Assembly: GCA_002286715.1 (NCBI GenBank)
Contig: NSJX01000001.1
Coordinates: 2,059,262-2,123,261, forward strand
Origin: Dentipellis sp. KUC8613
Lineage: Eukaryota; Basidiomycota; Agaricomycetes; Russulales; Hericiaceae
DNA: 64,000 bases
Reading direction: 5' to 3'
Shown: one piece after another, positions 1 to 12,700 of the stretch
Position numbering within the stretch: position 1 is the stretch's first letter
Layout of the letters: each line of letters opens with the position of its first letter
The notes under the pieces: model-generated
Database searches by the model: none
The model's input: the letters and a program-made list of their open reading frames with translations, nothing else
Told to the model about the DNA's origin: nothing
Position numbers and translations under genes: made by a program

Positions 1-1599
1 GATTGCGATGATGAATCCGATAAGTCCCAGCGATAAGGACACGCTGATGTGCCAGAATCGTTCGTGGGTCTTGTCAGAATGTCTAAAATTATGCTGTAAG
101 GATCACGGACTCCGAACGGGTCCGCGAGAGACTGATAATTAAGTTCGGGGTCGGCGTTGGCGTACCTCGCCAGGAAGAACGCTTCGAGGGCCGCGAAAAT
201 GAACGGCGGCGCACAGAGCACCAGGGTGACTGTCGGCCCGTATCCCAGTGTTGCGCTAAGGGTGGGGAAATACGCATTAAACGACAGGCCGATCACGTTG
301 CTGCACATCGCAAGCGCCAGCCACCAAACCTTCCAGTCGGTAAGCGCCATGCGTAATCCGTGCAGATGACCCCTTTCCGTTTCACCCTGATCGCCAATCC
401 CGTCGAAATCCGCCGCCATGCGCTTCAGCGCCAGTGACCGCTCTTGCGGGGTCAGCCAGCGTGTGGTCGTCGGGAAATCTGGCAGAATGAAGATGGCACA
501 GACGGCGAAGAACATGGTCAGGGCGCCTTCGATGTAGAACAGCCACCTGTCGGCGTTGGTTTCATGCGCTGTCCGAATGGTATGCAGGTGGACGTATTGC
601 TTACCGCCAAGCTGCATGTCCAAGCTTTCCGTCCAAGCCGTCAAGGATGCCGCTGGCCATCAGTGACCCGAAAGCATTGCTGATGATATTACCACAGTAA
701 AGGATGGCTACGCGCGAACCAATTTCTGACTTGGTGTACCATTTTGAAATCAAGAACAGCGAGCCAGGGAAGAAGGCTGCTTCCATAAAGCCGAGAAAGA
801 ACCTGGTCAGCAGGGCGCCTGTAAAGCTGTGAAGGGTCAAGGCTTGCGGAGATTTAGGGTTATATCCGCGTGGCTTACTTCGTCGTGATGCCTAGATGCA
901 TATGTTCAGCGGGCTGTAATTGATGCGAGGTATTGGATATGATGAGCGCACCGGTTAGACACGAAATCATGCCCCATATGATCATGCACGTTGGTATGTA
1001 AAGAGAAGGCCTTCCGATCCAGTTGAGGAACATGTTGCTAACAGAATGTAAGAACATGCCCCCCTGCTTCATAGTGAATCGAAGCACTCACGAAGGTATC
1101 TGCATGAGGATGTATCCGACATAGAGAATGGAAAGGAGCGTCGCGAACTCTTGTCCCTGCAAATGAAGGTCTTTCTCGAAGCCTCGCAGCCTTGCCGCTC
1201 TATCGCAGAGGATGCGGATTAGCAAAACCCCCTCTACGATATGCGTTTCCGGCCACTCACCCTGCATTGTTGCGATCGATCTGTCATAACAAGACAAGGT
1301 AGAGAATAAGGACTATGCAGGACCACATGGAGAAAAGAAAACTTTACGTAGTTCAAAATATAGATCACAACCAAGATGGACATCCGAAGATCGAGTTTCC
1401 GTAATAGCTTTCGTTCAAGACGCCTGCGCGCTTCCGGACCTCCGAACTCGGCATCGAGGTCCTCTTCGTGCTTCAGGTTGGGCGATACGGAGCGGTCGAC
1501 GGAAACGGCCTTCTCGGGGTCGGCATCAAAACCCTTCTTGTCGCGAAGAGCTTCCGGAGCAGCCATGGCTAGAACCTCAGTGGGGACTTGATTCTCCAT
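1..1599 (-). CDS. MFS permease, anion:cation symporter (Dal5/Tna1-like) family, 3' end cut by window
   Basis: Plasma-membrane or organelle transporter of the fungal ACS/allantoate-permease family, which takes up small organic anions such as nicotinate, allantoate or pantothenate; the substrate cannot be read from sequence. Exon 1 (about 1348-1599) gives a cytosolic N-tail ending in a first membrane segment (ILVVIYILNY). After splicing come IDRNNAGAARLRGFEKDLHL, then ILYVGYILMQIPSN, NWIGRPS and later GSLFLISKWY, all hallmarks of this family. Several short introns are needed. The frame is still open at base 1, where a late membrane segment (SLSLGLIGFIIAI) is read, so the last membrane helices and the stop lie outside. 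The start is the first ATG before the conserved region. Family is confident, substrate unknown. Confidence 0.88.
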
Positions 1600-2146
1600 C
1601 TAGATAAACCTTGAAATTTTGATCTGGCCTTCTTTAGGGTTTGCAGTCGGCTGTTCCTCCGATAAACTTCGCGGCGGGGGATGCAGCTGGCAGAGCGCGC
1701 GGGGCGTCAGCTTCGATATCCGCGGACCGTCGATCGCACTATATACCGCCTTGGAGACCTTAGCAGGTGACGGAGCAATCTCTGCCTCACTGCTCATAGC
1801 GAAGTCACATGGATGATTGTCGGGGCGTCGGGAGGAGTCCTCTCGAGGCTCGAGCGGCACAGTGGCCCGGACGAAGCAACATAGAGGTCACTTGAGTCTC
1901 CGGGCGCTTGTCGCCCCCGTGATTTTAGGGCGACCGCCGAAGTAGCGCCTGTATATGTTAGCGTGGAGATATCGGCCACTTACATAGAAGCGATTCAGCT
2001 GTTATGCAGATCACCCAAATGTTGGCTCGGGCGCTGTATTACTGTGGCCCAAGTGTCATGGTTCTGTATGCTGTTACAAGAAAGATATGATGCCTGAATC
2101 GTTATCAAGAAACCTTGAGAGAAGAGGGTGCTGTTGCAAAGGTATC
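1600..2146. other. intergenic, permease promoter and E2 gene downstream region
   Basis: Upstream region of the minus-strand permease and region beyond the stop of the E2 gene. Short open frames on both strands show no family similarity I recognise. No RNA gene was seen. Confidence 0.6.
1738..1746 (-). promoter_or_regulatory. possible TATA box of the MFS permease
   Basis: On the minus strand TATATAG is read about 140 bases upstream of the permease ATG. Only position and motif support it. Confidence 0.25.
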
Positions 2147-5100
2147 CTAGACCGAGGTAGACTCGCCCGCACCTCCCTTCTGTAGCTCCAGGAGCATGCG
2201 TTTCATCTCTTGAACGTCGGCCTGGAGGCCATTGGAACTGGTGTTGGCTGCGCCCCGGAAATTTGCAGCGCCGTCGCTAGCTGTCTGGCGCCCATCGTCT
2301 TGAGCTAACCATTCGTCGAGTTGGATACCGACAGACTTCGCTTTGAGGCGGAAATGTGTGCGAATGATATCCCCGAATGGCTCAGGAGGCGCCTTCAAAT
2401 TCCCCAGCATCTGTCACGAACGTAGTGGGTGAGTGTCAGGACAAGGACGAATGAGACATTACATACCGCTGTTCTGACGTTCATGCGACGGACGTTCGCA
2501 GAATCTGGACAAACGCAGGTGAGCGGAAGATCAGCGGCGAACGTGGATCCTTACAGGCAGCAGACTGGGGTGTGCCAGCGCTGTTGGCCCATCCTGGCTC
2601 GTTTAGGTATGGCTCGTCGCACAGGATCATGGATTGGATAGAGATCAGCACCTGGGGACGGGGGAGTTAGCCCAAACCTCGGGAGCTGTACGCTGCGCAC
2701 CTGTAGCAGTGTCGATTTTCCCGGAACCCATCCAGGCCCAGCCCAGGTACCGAGTAGGGAGAGGCAGACCTTGCCGTCCTAGATTGATAGATGATTAGTT
2801 GGGCTACCTCCGAGCCTAACTCGGCAGACGCACGGCATAGAGATTTGGATTGAAACGGTATTTGCCACCGTTGGTCTGGAGGGACGATGGCCAAAATCAG
2901 TTAGTCCCGGACATGAGTCACACAATACCCGGCTTTGGCGCTCACCGTCATGTACTTGACGCTCGGCGGGGCCTGATTGTAAGCATGTCCAAGGAAGATA
3001 TCGAATAGGTAGCTATCTCCAGGTCAGCAGCGCACAGCGGGAATGGAGACAAGCCGTCAGCTCACCAGCCGTTTTGGTATCTGATCAAGCATTGTAAGTG
3101 TTTGAGATCAAACCAGTGAGGTTTAAAAAAGCGTACGGTGTACCCTCAGGACCAATGATGAGTGCCTTGATGATATCGACGCGCGTCTCGTCGACGCGAA
3201 GGAATATTGACGAATCCCATGCCACCGGAAGATTTGTAGTGAGAACCGCGAGCTACGAGTAATGTCAGATGTTTTAGCCATAACGGGCTGGCGCACTGTG
3301 GCGCACCTCTTTGGCTATTGCCAGCGATCGCTTTGGTATATCCTGAGAGGCCAACATCCGAGCTTCATTGTTGAAGTGGGTCTTGTAGTTGGGTATTTCG
3401 TCTACGAGGTCCTCTCTACCCTCTTGAGGCACTGGAGGGATCGTCAAGTCGCAATACTCAAAGCGTACACGAGTTGCCCAATCGACGTAAGCTTTCTTCG
3501 TAGCCTCCTCCGTCAAACCCACATCGACGAAGACATCGTCATCAGCTGAGGAAGAGTATATCTTCGGCAGAGATGCGTGAAGGCGCTGTAGGAATGCATC
3601 GCCCTTCGTCTCACGCAGCGATCTATCGATCGCTTCGGCCGTTGCAAGGATGCGGTGGCAAAACTTTGCGAGTTTCTGGTTCTCTTCGGACAAAGGGGTG
3701 GTCGCCACTTCCTTCGCCTTTCCCTTGGTATCATTGGTCACGCGTTTCTGTTCCTCCGTCATTTCCGTAGGTGCCATTTCTGCGGGCTTGACGCCCTCCA
3801 GACTCTTCATAGCAGCATTAGCTTGGATCACGATGGCCTCCATCAATTCTCTCGGACCGGAACTCCCTTCGTAAACGATGGTACGTTCACGGAGAGGAGG
3901 ACTGCCATTAGACGATTTCTTCAGCGTATTGGTTTTCACCGACGTAGCAACCATTATGGGCATCGCCATCATGCTCGCTAGTGCCTCATGATTGGAAATC
4001 GTCTGATAACTGGGAGTTAGACATTTATGCCATCGACGACAAGACCAGACGTACCTCAAGCCACTCAAAAAGTTCAAAGTACACTGAGGAACGGTCGGAC
4101 ATGTCTGTCAAAGAGTCGTTGCGTAAAAGGGAGCTACATATGTTGTTGAACCGTCGTCGAAGATGGGCTAAAGCTGTGGGATGAACAAGATAGTCGCTTG
4201 TTCGACCACCTCCCTGCCGATGTAGAGAAGGAAGGTAAACGCGAACGGCTTGCATGAGGCCTCCAAGTTTCTCATCCTTTTGGCGCTGATTCGCCAGTGC
4301 CTCGGCTTGCCCGGTAGTCTGGGGTACTCGCTTAATCAGAACGTTTCCGAAAGTATCATAGATGGCCACTCACATCCTCCTTCTGGTCCCCGGCGTAGCC
4401 GATACCAATTTTGAGCTTCTTGCCTTGCGCCGGAGGAGTCAAGTAATTGTCGTCGTCCTCATCGCCATCCAAGGCTGGCGTCGTCTCAACCTTTCTTCGC
4501 TTCGTAATTCGCCCTTTCCCGTCACTGCTGCTTGCTACATTCTGCGTCTGATCGTGGTACAGTTGCTCTAGCATCGCAAGCCCAACGCCAAGGATAACGC
4601 CCTGCAGGTTCGAGCAATGGAACAAGCCGTCACTACCATCATCTAAGCGTTGCTGGTCCACGATCGGTTCACCGCAAGCCAGACAGAATTCTTTCGAGCA
4701 ACGCTGGCATTTCTTACGAATGATCCCTCGCAGCTGCTCGATATATGTCGGGAAGGAGGACTTCGCCCAGCTTATCAGAGTCATTAGCTTTCATGATGAG
4801 TCGCGGGACTCACATAGAGGGCAAAGAAGTCACTCTTCTGTCGTTGCACAGAATAGCCGCATCCAGAAGGGCAAGGGCATTTGCCTTCACTGAGCTGAGA
4901 ATAGAGACTGAACAAAAAGCTTTGCTCTCCGCCCTCTGGACAACCTTTCATCCATTCACTCTGGGTCATGAGTTTGACTTGTTCATTGGCCTTTGGCATG
5001 TATACGACTTCGGGCTCTTCTTCGACCTCGATGACTTCCTCCCTTCTATCCTTGGAGAAGAAGACCCCTAGTGGGCGCTCAGTGAAAGAAATATAGCAGA

Positions 5101-5611
5101 AACACAATATTTACCGGCGTACGGATCAATATCAGACTTGGATTTCTGAGCGTCCATCTTCTCCTCAAAGTCAGAGTCGTAGTCGACGAAGTCGTCGTCT
5201 ATCGAATCGGTTGGAAAGCCTTCAGCGGATAATGGACAAAGGACGCCTACCATCTTCGGCGTCTTCGTCATGATCAACATCACTATCGCCTTCATCATCC
5301 GGTGTCTAAAAGGCGCGTAAGAAGCCACGCCAACGCGTAGGATGAGGGCCACTCACCGCGAGCCTGGCCGCAGCCGGTGGCTCTCGAGTTTCGCTTGCAG
5401 ACGCCATGCGAACATCTCCGTCCTCATCGACGACATCGTCAAAAGCCCCATCAAATATGCGCTCTGCAGCTGTCATAACATCTTTATGTCGCTTCAGAGC
5501 AGCTCGGGCTTGGGCAGCGGTGGCGCCCTACGAGGACGTCAACATCCCGCCCCAGAACGGTACGAGAGTGGCACATACCATTTCCACAAGCTGCTGCACT
5601 TCGCTTTCCAT
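2147..5611 (-). CDS. UBA- and UBC-domain ubiquitin-conjugating enzyme, BIRC6/UBE2O-like core
   Basis: Predicted E2 (or E2/E3 hybrid) enzyme. The chosen ATG (5611) opens MESEVQQLVEM, spliced to GATAAQARAALKRHKDV, a good UBA-type three-helix pattern. An acidic stretch follows, then a Cys-rich middle (KCPCPSGCGY; KKCQRCSKEFCLACGEPI) resembling an IBR/RING-like zinc module. The UBC core covers the last third: VDIIKALIIGPEGTPYA, LFDIFLGHAYNQAPPSVKYM, then [20 protein letters not shown], where the FNPN element replaces HPN and the Cys of KVCLSLL is the expected catalytic residue. Next come SIQSMILCDEPYLNEPG and NVRRMNVRTAML. The long insert after the catalytic Cys is typical of BIRC6/UBE2O-type E2s. 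BIR repeats were not seen. At least ten exons. One junction near 5251-5219 needs an intron of only about 31 nt, so that part is less certain. Confidence 0.87.
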
Positions 5612-5948
5612 TATCGCCTTGAGTAACTATACTTGTTGCGTAAATGCCGATTCGTAGAGAACTAACGTGCAAGATACAGCGAGAGGCGTAGGCAGCGGCA
5701 GCCCTTGTAGTAGGACTCCTGCATAACTGCCATAGCAGGGCATGAGTCCTTTCCCCGGATTCATAAAATTACATAATATTTATAATACTTACAATCGGTT
5801 TAGCTGCTATCCCGACCCGACATTTGACTTATCCTACTCTATCCCCCACGTCACATCAGGAAAAACCCCCGAGACTTGTTACAGATTAGATGTCGATTGC
5901 GATGGGGTAAAATCCGATGCAATGGACTTGCGAGGGCTCGCGATGCGT
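5612..5948. other. upstream region of the E2 gene, up to the assembly gap
   Basis: Contains a short AT-rich patch around 5760-5800 that may belong to the E2 promoter. No gene seen. Confidence 0.5.
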
Positions 5949-7008
5949 NNNNNNNNNNNNNNNNNNNNNNNNNNNNNNNNNNNNNNNNNNNNNNNNNNNN
6001 NNNNNNNNNNNNNNNNNNNNNNNNNNNNNNNNNNNNNNNNNNNNNNNNNNNNNNNNNNNNNNNNNNNNNNNNNNNNNNNNNNNNNNNNNNNNNNNNNNNN
6101 NNNNNNNNNNNNNNNNNNNNNNNNNNNNNNNNNNNNNNNNNNNNNNNNNNNNNNNNNNNNNNNNNNNNNNNNNNNNNNNNNNNNNNNNNNNNNNNNNNNN
6201 NNNNNNNNNNNNNNNNNNNNNNNNNNNNNNNNNNNNNNNNNNNNNNNNNNNNNNNNNNNNNNNNNNNNNNNNNNNNNNNNNNNNNNNNNNNNNNNNNNNN
6301 NNNNNNNNNNNNNNNNNNNNNNNNNNNNNNNNNNNNNNNNNNNNNNNNNNNNNNNNNNNNNNNNNNNNNNNNNNNNNNNNNNNNNNNNNNNNNNNNNNNN
6401 NNNNNNNNNNNNNNNNNNNNNNNNNNNNNNNNNNNNNNNNNNNNNNNNNNNNNNNNNNNNNNNNNNNNNNNNNNNNNNNNNNNNNNNNNNNNNNNNNNNN
6501 NNNNNNNNNNNNNNNNNNNNNNNNNNNNNNNNNNNNNNNNNNNNNNNNNNNNNNNNNNNNNNNNNNNNNNNNNNNNNNNNNNNNNNNNNNNNNNNNNNNN
6601 NNNNNNNNNNNNNNNNNNNNNNNNNNNNNNNNNNNNNNNNNNNNNNNNNNNNNNNNNNNNNNNNNNNNNNNNNNNNNNNNNNNNNNNNNNNNNNNNNNNN
6701 NNNNNNNNNNNNNNNNNNNNNNNNNNNNNNNNNNNNNNNNNNNNNNNNNNNNNNNNNNNNNNNNNNNNNNNNNNNNNNNNNNNNNNNNNNNNNNNNNNNN
6801 NNNNNNNNNNNNNNNNNNNNNNNNNNNNNNNNNNNNNNNNNNNNNNNNNNNNNNNNNNNNNNNNNNNNNNNNNNNNNNNNNNNNNNNNNNNNNNNNNNNN
6901 NNNNNNNNNNNNNNNNNNNNNNNNNNNNNNNNNGGTGCAAGATCGTGCTTGGTCGCGATGACCATACAACAGAGTCGCGAGCGAGTTGCGATCCCTCGCG
7001 AGCCCTCG
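5931..7008. repeat. 13-bp perfect inverted repeat flanking the assembly gap
   Basis: CGAGGGCTCGCGA at 5931-5943 recurs in reverse complement at 6996-7008. The match stops outside these 13 bases. The copies lie 5 bp before and 62 bp after the run of N. Confidence 0.7.
5949..6933. other. assembly gap, 985 N
   Basis: Unsequenced or masked stretch. Open frames that run through it are artefacts. Confidence 0.99.
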
Positions 7009-9744
7009 GAATCTTCCGACCGGCTTGCAATCGGTGCAGGGGGCCGAAATCTATAACAAGCCGGCGCGGCTTTTTGTGATGCAATCTTGCCACCCTCTCG
7101 CAGACCTTCAGGCTCATTTCGTCGCGACATACGTTGCCATACGAACCATTCGCACTATGAAGCTTCATGTGATCACAGTCGAAACTGATCCTCCATTACT
7201 TCCTCCGATTTTCTCACTAACAGCGTAGGCCGCGACATCCGACTCTCCGCCATTCTTCATTATCTTTCGACGGATCATAGAAGCTCATAAACGAGCACAT
7301 GGCCTGCGAAGTACTCTCCTGACCAATCGCAGTGCTTTGCTATACTTGGTGATCTAACATCGTGACTATGCAGGACAAGCAGGACATAGCGGACTCTCAC
7401 TGCTAGATATTCCACGCGTGAGAACGAGACATGGTTCACCTTGATATTCTGCTGGAACATATCCACTTTTATCTGGCTCTACTGCTGGCTGTCACTTGTG
7501 TCAGTCCAAGCCAGAATTCAGCCTCAATGCGAAAAGAAGCTGTTTGACCAGAATGTCCCATGTAGGCCTTCGAACGACCCAGGTTCGCGAAGGTGACAAT
7601 CCATTGGACGCCTAAGTAGCGGTTCTTTCATTAAGCTGCATTTGCTATTCACTCAACGTACTATCAGAGCCTGGACTGGGGTAAGCCGCGCTTTCACCTG
7701 CGCTGAAATACACGCTTGCTGATAGGCAGTCTGTTGTAGTTCATGACGGCACTGTAAAGTGCCGCGGACTTCTCTCTCATTGATCATCAATGCAATTACT
7801 GTCTTCTTTCCAAGTTGAACCCAACCTCAAGGTGATTCGACAGCAGTCGGCGACCTGCGAGACTTCGTGTGCCGCATCTACAGCATTGTGGATTGCCGGA
7901 GTCAAATATCTTCGACCTCTCGCGCCGCGAACGCGCAAGTCCCAATGTTCCCTGCCCCCTCTCTGGCTCTCGGTTGTCGTTTCATTACCGGAATGCTCCC
8001 GTCGAAGCTGGCGGCGACAACGTCTTCTCGAGCAATAGGGTCCCGAAACTTCCGGCCCGTAATGACGTTGGCCCGACAAGGTGCACCAGAACTGGTTCTC
8101 TATCTGATCATATGATGTCATCGCTGAGGCCTAGCGAGGTCTCTCGCCTTGGGTGTTCCCAGGCCGGAGCAAATTAGTACGTGCGTTGGTATCTCAAACC
8201 GCGTTCTTCTTCCAAAGCGGCGCGGAAGGAGCTATGTGTACGTCCTTCGGGGCTCCGAGGCATATGATATGGCGCCTTCGATCTCACTCTGCCTCCGCCG
8301 CTTTCCCTCCGCCCCATTAACCTTAGTCAACTTTATCTCGAGAACAGGATTTGGCTTCGGCTCATAACTGCGCTTGGTATAGACGAGCAAAGAGCGCGCG
8401 GCGATTCCTATCCGCCGGCTAACTCACGTATGGGGAACCGATATATAGCATAGACGAACCGCGAGCGGCTAGTTTGATCGGCAAGGAGATCTTGGCTCGG
8501 AGCCATGAGGTTATCAACCGGCAAGGCTGCCAAAACAAGGAACGTTAGTCATAGTTCGCGTCGAAGTGGCCAGTTCACTGGCTCAGGTCAGAGCATGCAG
8601 CTTGACACAATGGAACTTGGCAATGGAAGTAAATTTGGGGATACGGTACCACAGGCCAATCGCAAGCGCATAGGGTGCTCAATAACAATTAGCCCGCGAA
8701 GGCGGGATCTAGTGATGCAATCCATCTGTGATCGCCGTCACTCCTCGACCCACCCAAGGTAATAGCCCACGGGCTCAAGAATCGATGTCCGTATGCTGGT
8801 CCATCTCCCCTACTCAGGCCATCAACGGGGACCAATTCCGCGCAATTCGATATTCTTCTCGAGTGTTTGACGGATCAATCCAAACCGTGGTCAACATCGT
8901 ACCGAGTTTGTCAAATAGTTTGTACTAAAAGCTTCGACCCTTCAATGGTTCTCTGAAAAATAGAAGGGTGCCTATGAGGGCATACTGGCAGCGCAGAGGC
9001 TGGAATCGCGGTTCTAGAGGCAAACGTACTCTTTTCGGCATCTGGTTGTACCGATGCAATGCCTTTCGGTATGCAGGTCCGTAAATCCTTGCTGGTCCTC
9101 CAGCCGTGTTCTGATGGCCACAAGAATTGACTAACCGGTCTGGAGCCTTTTTCCCGATTTCTCCGTATTTATCACGAGACACATGACACTCGAGAAATTG
9201 GTACAATATCTTGGTAGACCTCTTGATCATGGCTGTGGAGAGAGTTTTAGACGCGGCACTGCAGGCGTTTTGCATTTTGTTTAGACACTAATCAAACCGT
9301 TTCGGACGGCGTCTGCGCTCTGGTTATGATCATGTCGCCGCGGACGTGGTGCCTGACAGTGGCGGGTTTTGCAGCCGGAGGAATCCCTAAAATGCACGCG
9401 ATCTGGTGGGATTTGAAATGGCGAGGATTGTCATCTGCAGACCAAATGAAACGCAGATGTGAGACTACTAGCCATCGGGTCGGCTGCCGCCAGCGGTGTG
9501 GGGACGCGGGTCGGATAACCGTCAAAACTTGGAAGTGCGATTGAGATCTCTATTTCGGGAGTAATCGCGCCGCCTGAACAGACGGCAAGAACGGCGTTAG
9601 CATGATCGTCTCGAGAGCCTCGGTCGACTCCTCTCTCATATGACATTCCGCCCGTGACATACGCTAGCTCTCCCCAGAAACGTATATAATGGCGGCTAAG
9701 ATCGTCTCCAATACCTCACCCCTCCTCTCCTATATCGCATTGCC
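6934..9744. other. gene-poor region between the gap and the transcription factor
   Basis: Only short frames on both strands, none with a recognisable domain. The longest ATG-started one is a minus frame of about 116 codons at 8925-9275, with no family I recognise. No long repeat or tRNA was found by eye. Decayed transposon sequence is possible but not shown. Confidence 0.5.
9682..9690 (+). promoter_or_regulatory. TATA box of the Zn2Cys6 regulator gene
   Basis: GTATATAAT lies about 60 bases before the chosen ATG at 9745. This spacing fits a short 5' leader and supports that start. Confidence 0.55.
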
Positions 9745-12700
9745 ATGGCGTCCCAGAACACCTACTCTGAGCTTTCTGACGACGACGCATCTCTCGAGCG
9801 ACGCAGTCCCGATGAGATATCTCGTCGCAGGAGCACTAGAGGTGACGTGGACGACGTTGCTGTATTATCACCCTCACTGACCGTGTTGCAACCTTGCTAG
9901 CCTGTGATCAATGTCGCCGGACAAAGAGCAAATGCCAAAGGTTTGGTTCCGACGACGGACCATGCCGGGGATGCATGACTGCGGGGATCTGTGAGTTCAC
10001 CATGGTCCCATTTCGCTTCCGTTAATCTAAACGTGCTCCAGCTTGCACTTTTGCAGGTAACCACTTACGCTGGGTAATATACGTGTACTTGTCTTGACCA
10101 CTCCGTACGTTTACAGGTCCTAGTCACAAGAGGGGTCCCCCGAAGGGGTGAGTTATTGTAGTTAGTCCTTTGTACAGCGTAGAGGCTAATCTGGGATGTG
10201 ATCCTCGATGTCAGTTATATTCACGCCATAGAGCGGCGGCTGCACCAAGTGGAAGCACTCATGGGTACGATAGTGGGATCTACGGATCCCAGAGCTAAGA
10301 GCCTCCTGCGCGACCTGTCGCAGGATCCTCTGGCGCGGCAGATCATCCACAGAGTTGACCACGGCCCATTTGGTCCAAAAGGTCGGGTCAGCCATCCTTT
10401 TGGCTCCACAAAGGAGGACTTCCTCGCTTCTATTATGGGAAGTGCGAGCCCAGCCTCGCCTTCCTCGGGGACGAGACGAAGCCGCCGGGCCCGCGACAGC
10501 TCATCAGCACAAGGTACGACTCCGAATTTGTCCACTCGGAAGAAACCTAAAGATTAGAGTTTAATCCTCTTTATTCTGCCAGATGACGTTGACTTGGATT
10601 TGATCAGCCCTAACAATACATGGCAGACACGGCTTCAGGATTTGCTTGCTTCCAGCGAGCTCAGTGGGCCAGACCGCCCTCGCCTCGCTGGAAGGCGCGT
10701 GGACTCTTCCCCTTCTAGCATGTCTTCTCGTTCTATCCCAGGCTCAGCGTCAGATGAACTGGGCACTCCCTCGGAAGACAGCTTCCAGCTCTCTTTGCCT
10801 TCCAGCTTCTCTGTGTCTACCCCCGTGCGCGATGCCAACTCTATCGGGCTCGATCTCACCTGGGATCAAAGCCCCTCGTCGAGGCCTCGCCTCGGTGTCG
10901 GTACGTATCGGCGATGGTATCTAGGTTATACGTGTGCCTTACCTTTATCCAGGGATAAAGCCCAGTTCCTCGGCAGGCGATCTGAGTCATTCGCAGGTTT
11001 GTTGGCCCGCGCATGCCGTCCTGAGTATCGACTCACGATATCATCTTAGTTTCGTTCCTACGACACTGTCCACGGAAACCTTGTTCCCAGTCCTCGAGAG
11101 ACCCTCATCGGTGCGTACGCCCTTGTGATCTGGACCAAAACATGCGGCTCACAATGACCTGAATAGCATCCCAAACACTTGAACCGGTCCTGACCAACGT
11201 ACTCCCTCCTCAAAGGTTGGACGTCGGCACTGGGACTCCTTTGACTAGCTCCACTCTTGAGACCCACCTAATTGGGGTTTATTTCGAGTTCGTCCACCCT
11301 CTTTTCCCCATCCTATGCAAGGATACAGTACTCGACTTGTACAAGGACAGGTACGTCGTCCAATCTCCACCCTGTTTCTCATGCCATAACGTTATTGTAT
11401 CGTAATTGCTGCTATTTAGGAATGGAAGGTATGCCTTCGAATTTGATCTCACGGCGAATCTTGTCTGACACCCTACCAGTCCGTCTTCTACGCTTGATCG
11501 CACTACCGGTGCTTCGATTGCGTATGACTTCCTGCTCTTGAGCATGTTTTCCCTGGCTTCCCGGTTCACCAACTCTGCGGCTATATTCCCGGAGCCGCAG
11601 GATTCGCGCAACCAGTACTATGAAAGCGCGAGGAAACTTATGTGTACGCTTTTCTTTCTTCGTGTGCAATCAAGGCGTCATCTGACTTGCCGCAGATACC
11701 GCCATGGATAATCACTGTCTTTTTAATTGCCAAGCGTTGCTCCTTCTCACCTACTGCGACATTGGTACAGGTTTGTCTCATTTGTTATTTTCGACCGAGA
11801 ATGTACCTGAGTCAAGGATGGTTATTAGGGTCGACTAATAGGGCTTGGAACCATGTCGGTAAGGACACCTGTCAAATTTAGTCGATTTTTTCTAACATTT
11901 CGGACGTAGGCATGGCTGTGCGAATGGTGCGAGTTTGCGATTATTTGTCTTGTCGAATGCCACCCCTCACGGCGAGCGCTAGTGCCATAATTTAGGGTTG
12001 CATCAATTGGTGGCAAGGCCTGGCGACGAGCTTTCGAAGGAGATGCACACGCAACGACGCGTTGCTCTCGGGTGCTCGGTGCTCGAAAAGTATGTAGCCG
12101 TCACTCACACTCTAGTTATTCTCACCAACATCCTCTCAGACACGTCTCAGCCCTTCTTGGTACGTCCATTCTGAACCTTATGCGGGCACAGCATCTTACG
12201 AACTTTCGTAGGCCGAACAGCTGGAGTTGATACCCCATATGATCACCCTTCTCCTCTGGCAGGAGCCGCCTACCAGCAGGAAACAGGTGACCGGCTCGCA
12301 GAATTGTGTTTCGAATGGGCATATTCGCTTTGTAAGTCGCCAATTCGAGCAAGCCTGCCAAATCTAATCACGGAGTCTAGCGCTTATTGTAGGCACAATT
12401 TTGGAGCAAGTCTACTCTAAGAGCGTTCCGGATGATGACCTCGGCAAAAAGGTCGTCGATGCAAATAACGCGCTGTCACACTGGTACACGTCGCTCCCTC
12501 ATTCTCTTGTATTTGTCCCTGGTCAAGGTTCTGCGCCCTCCCCGTGCGTTTTGCAGCTGCATGCGCAATATTGGTCCACTGCGATCATACTTCATCAGTC
12601 TCTGTAAGCCATTTACGCTTTATTTTTAGACCGACAGTGCTGAACCTTCGTCTATAGCATTTCCAACTGTTCATCGTGAGTCTTCCCATCTAAAGTTGGA

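Noticed and set aside
5742..7168. Several 360-445 codon frames across the gap
   Set aside because: They are open only because N codons contain no stops; the real flanks code nothing recognisable.
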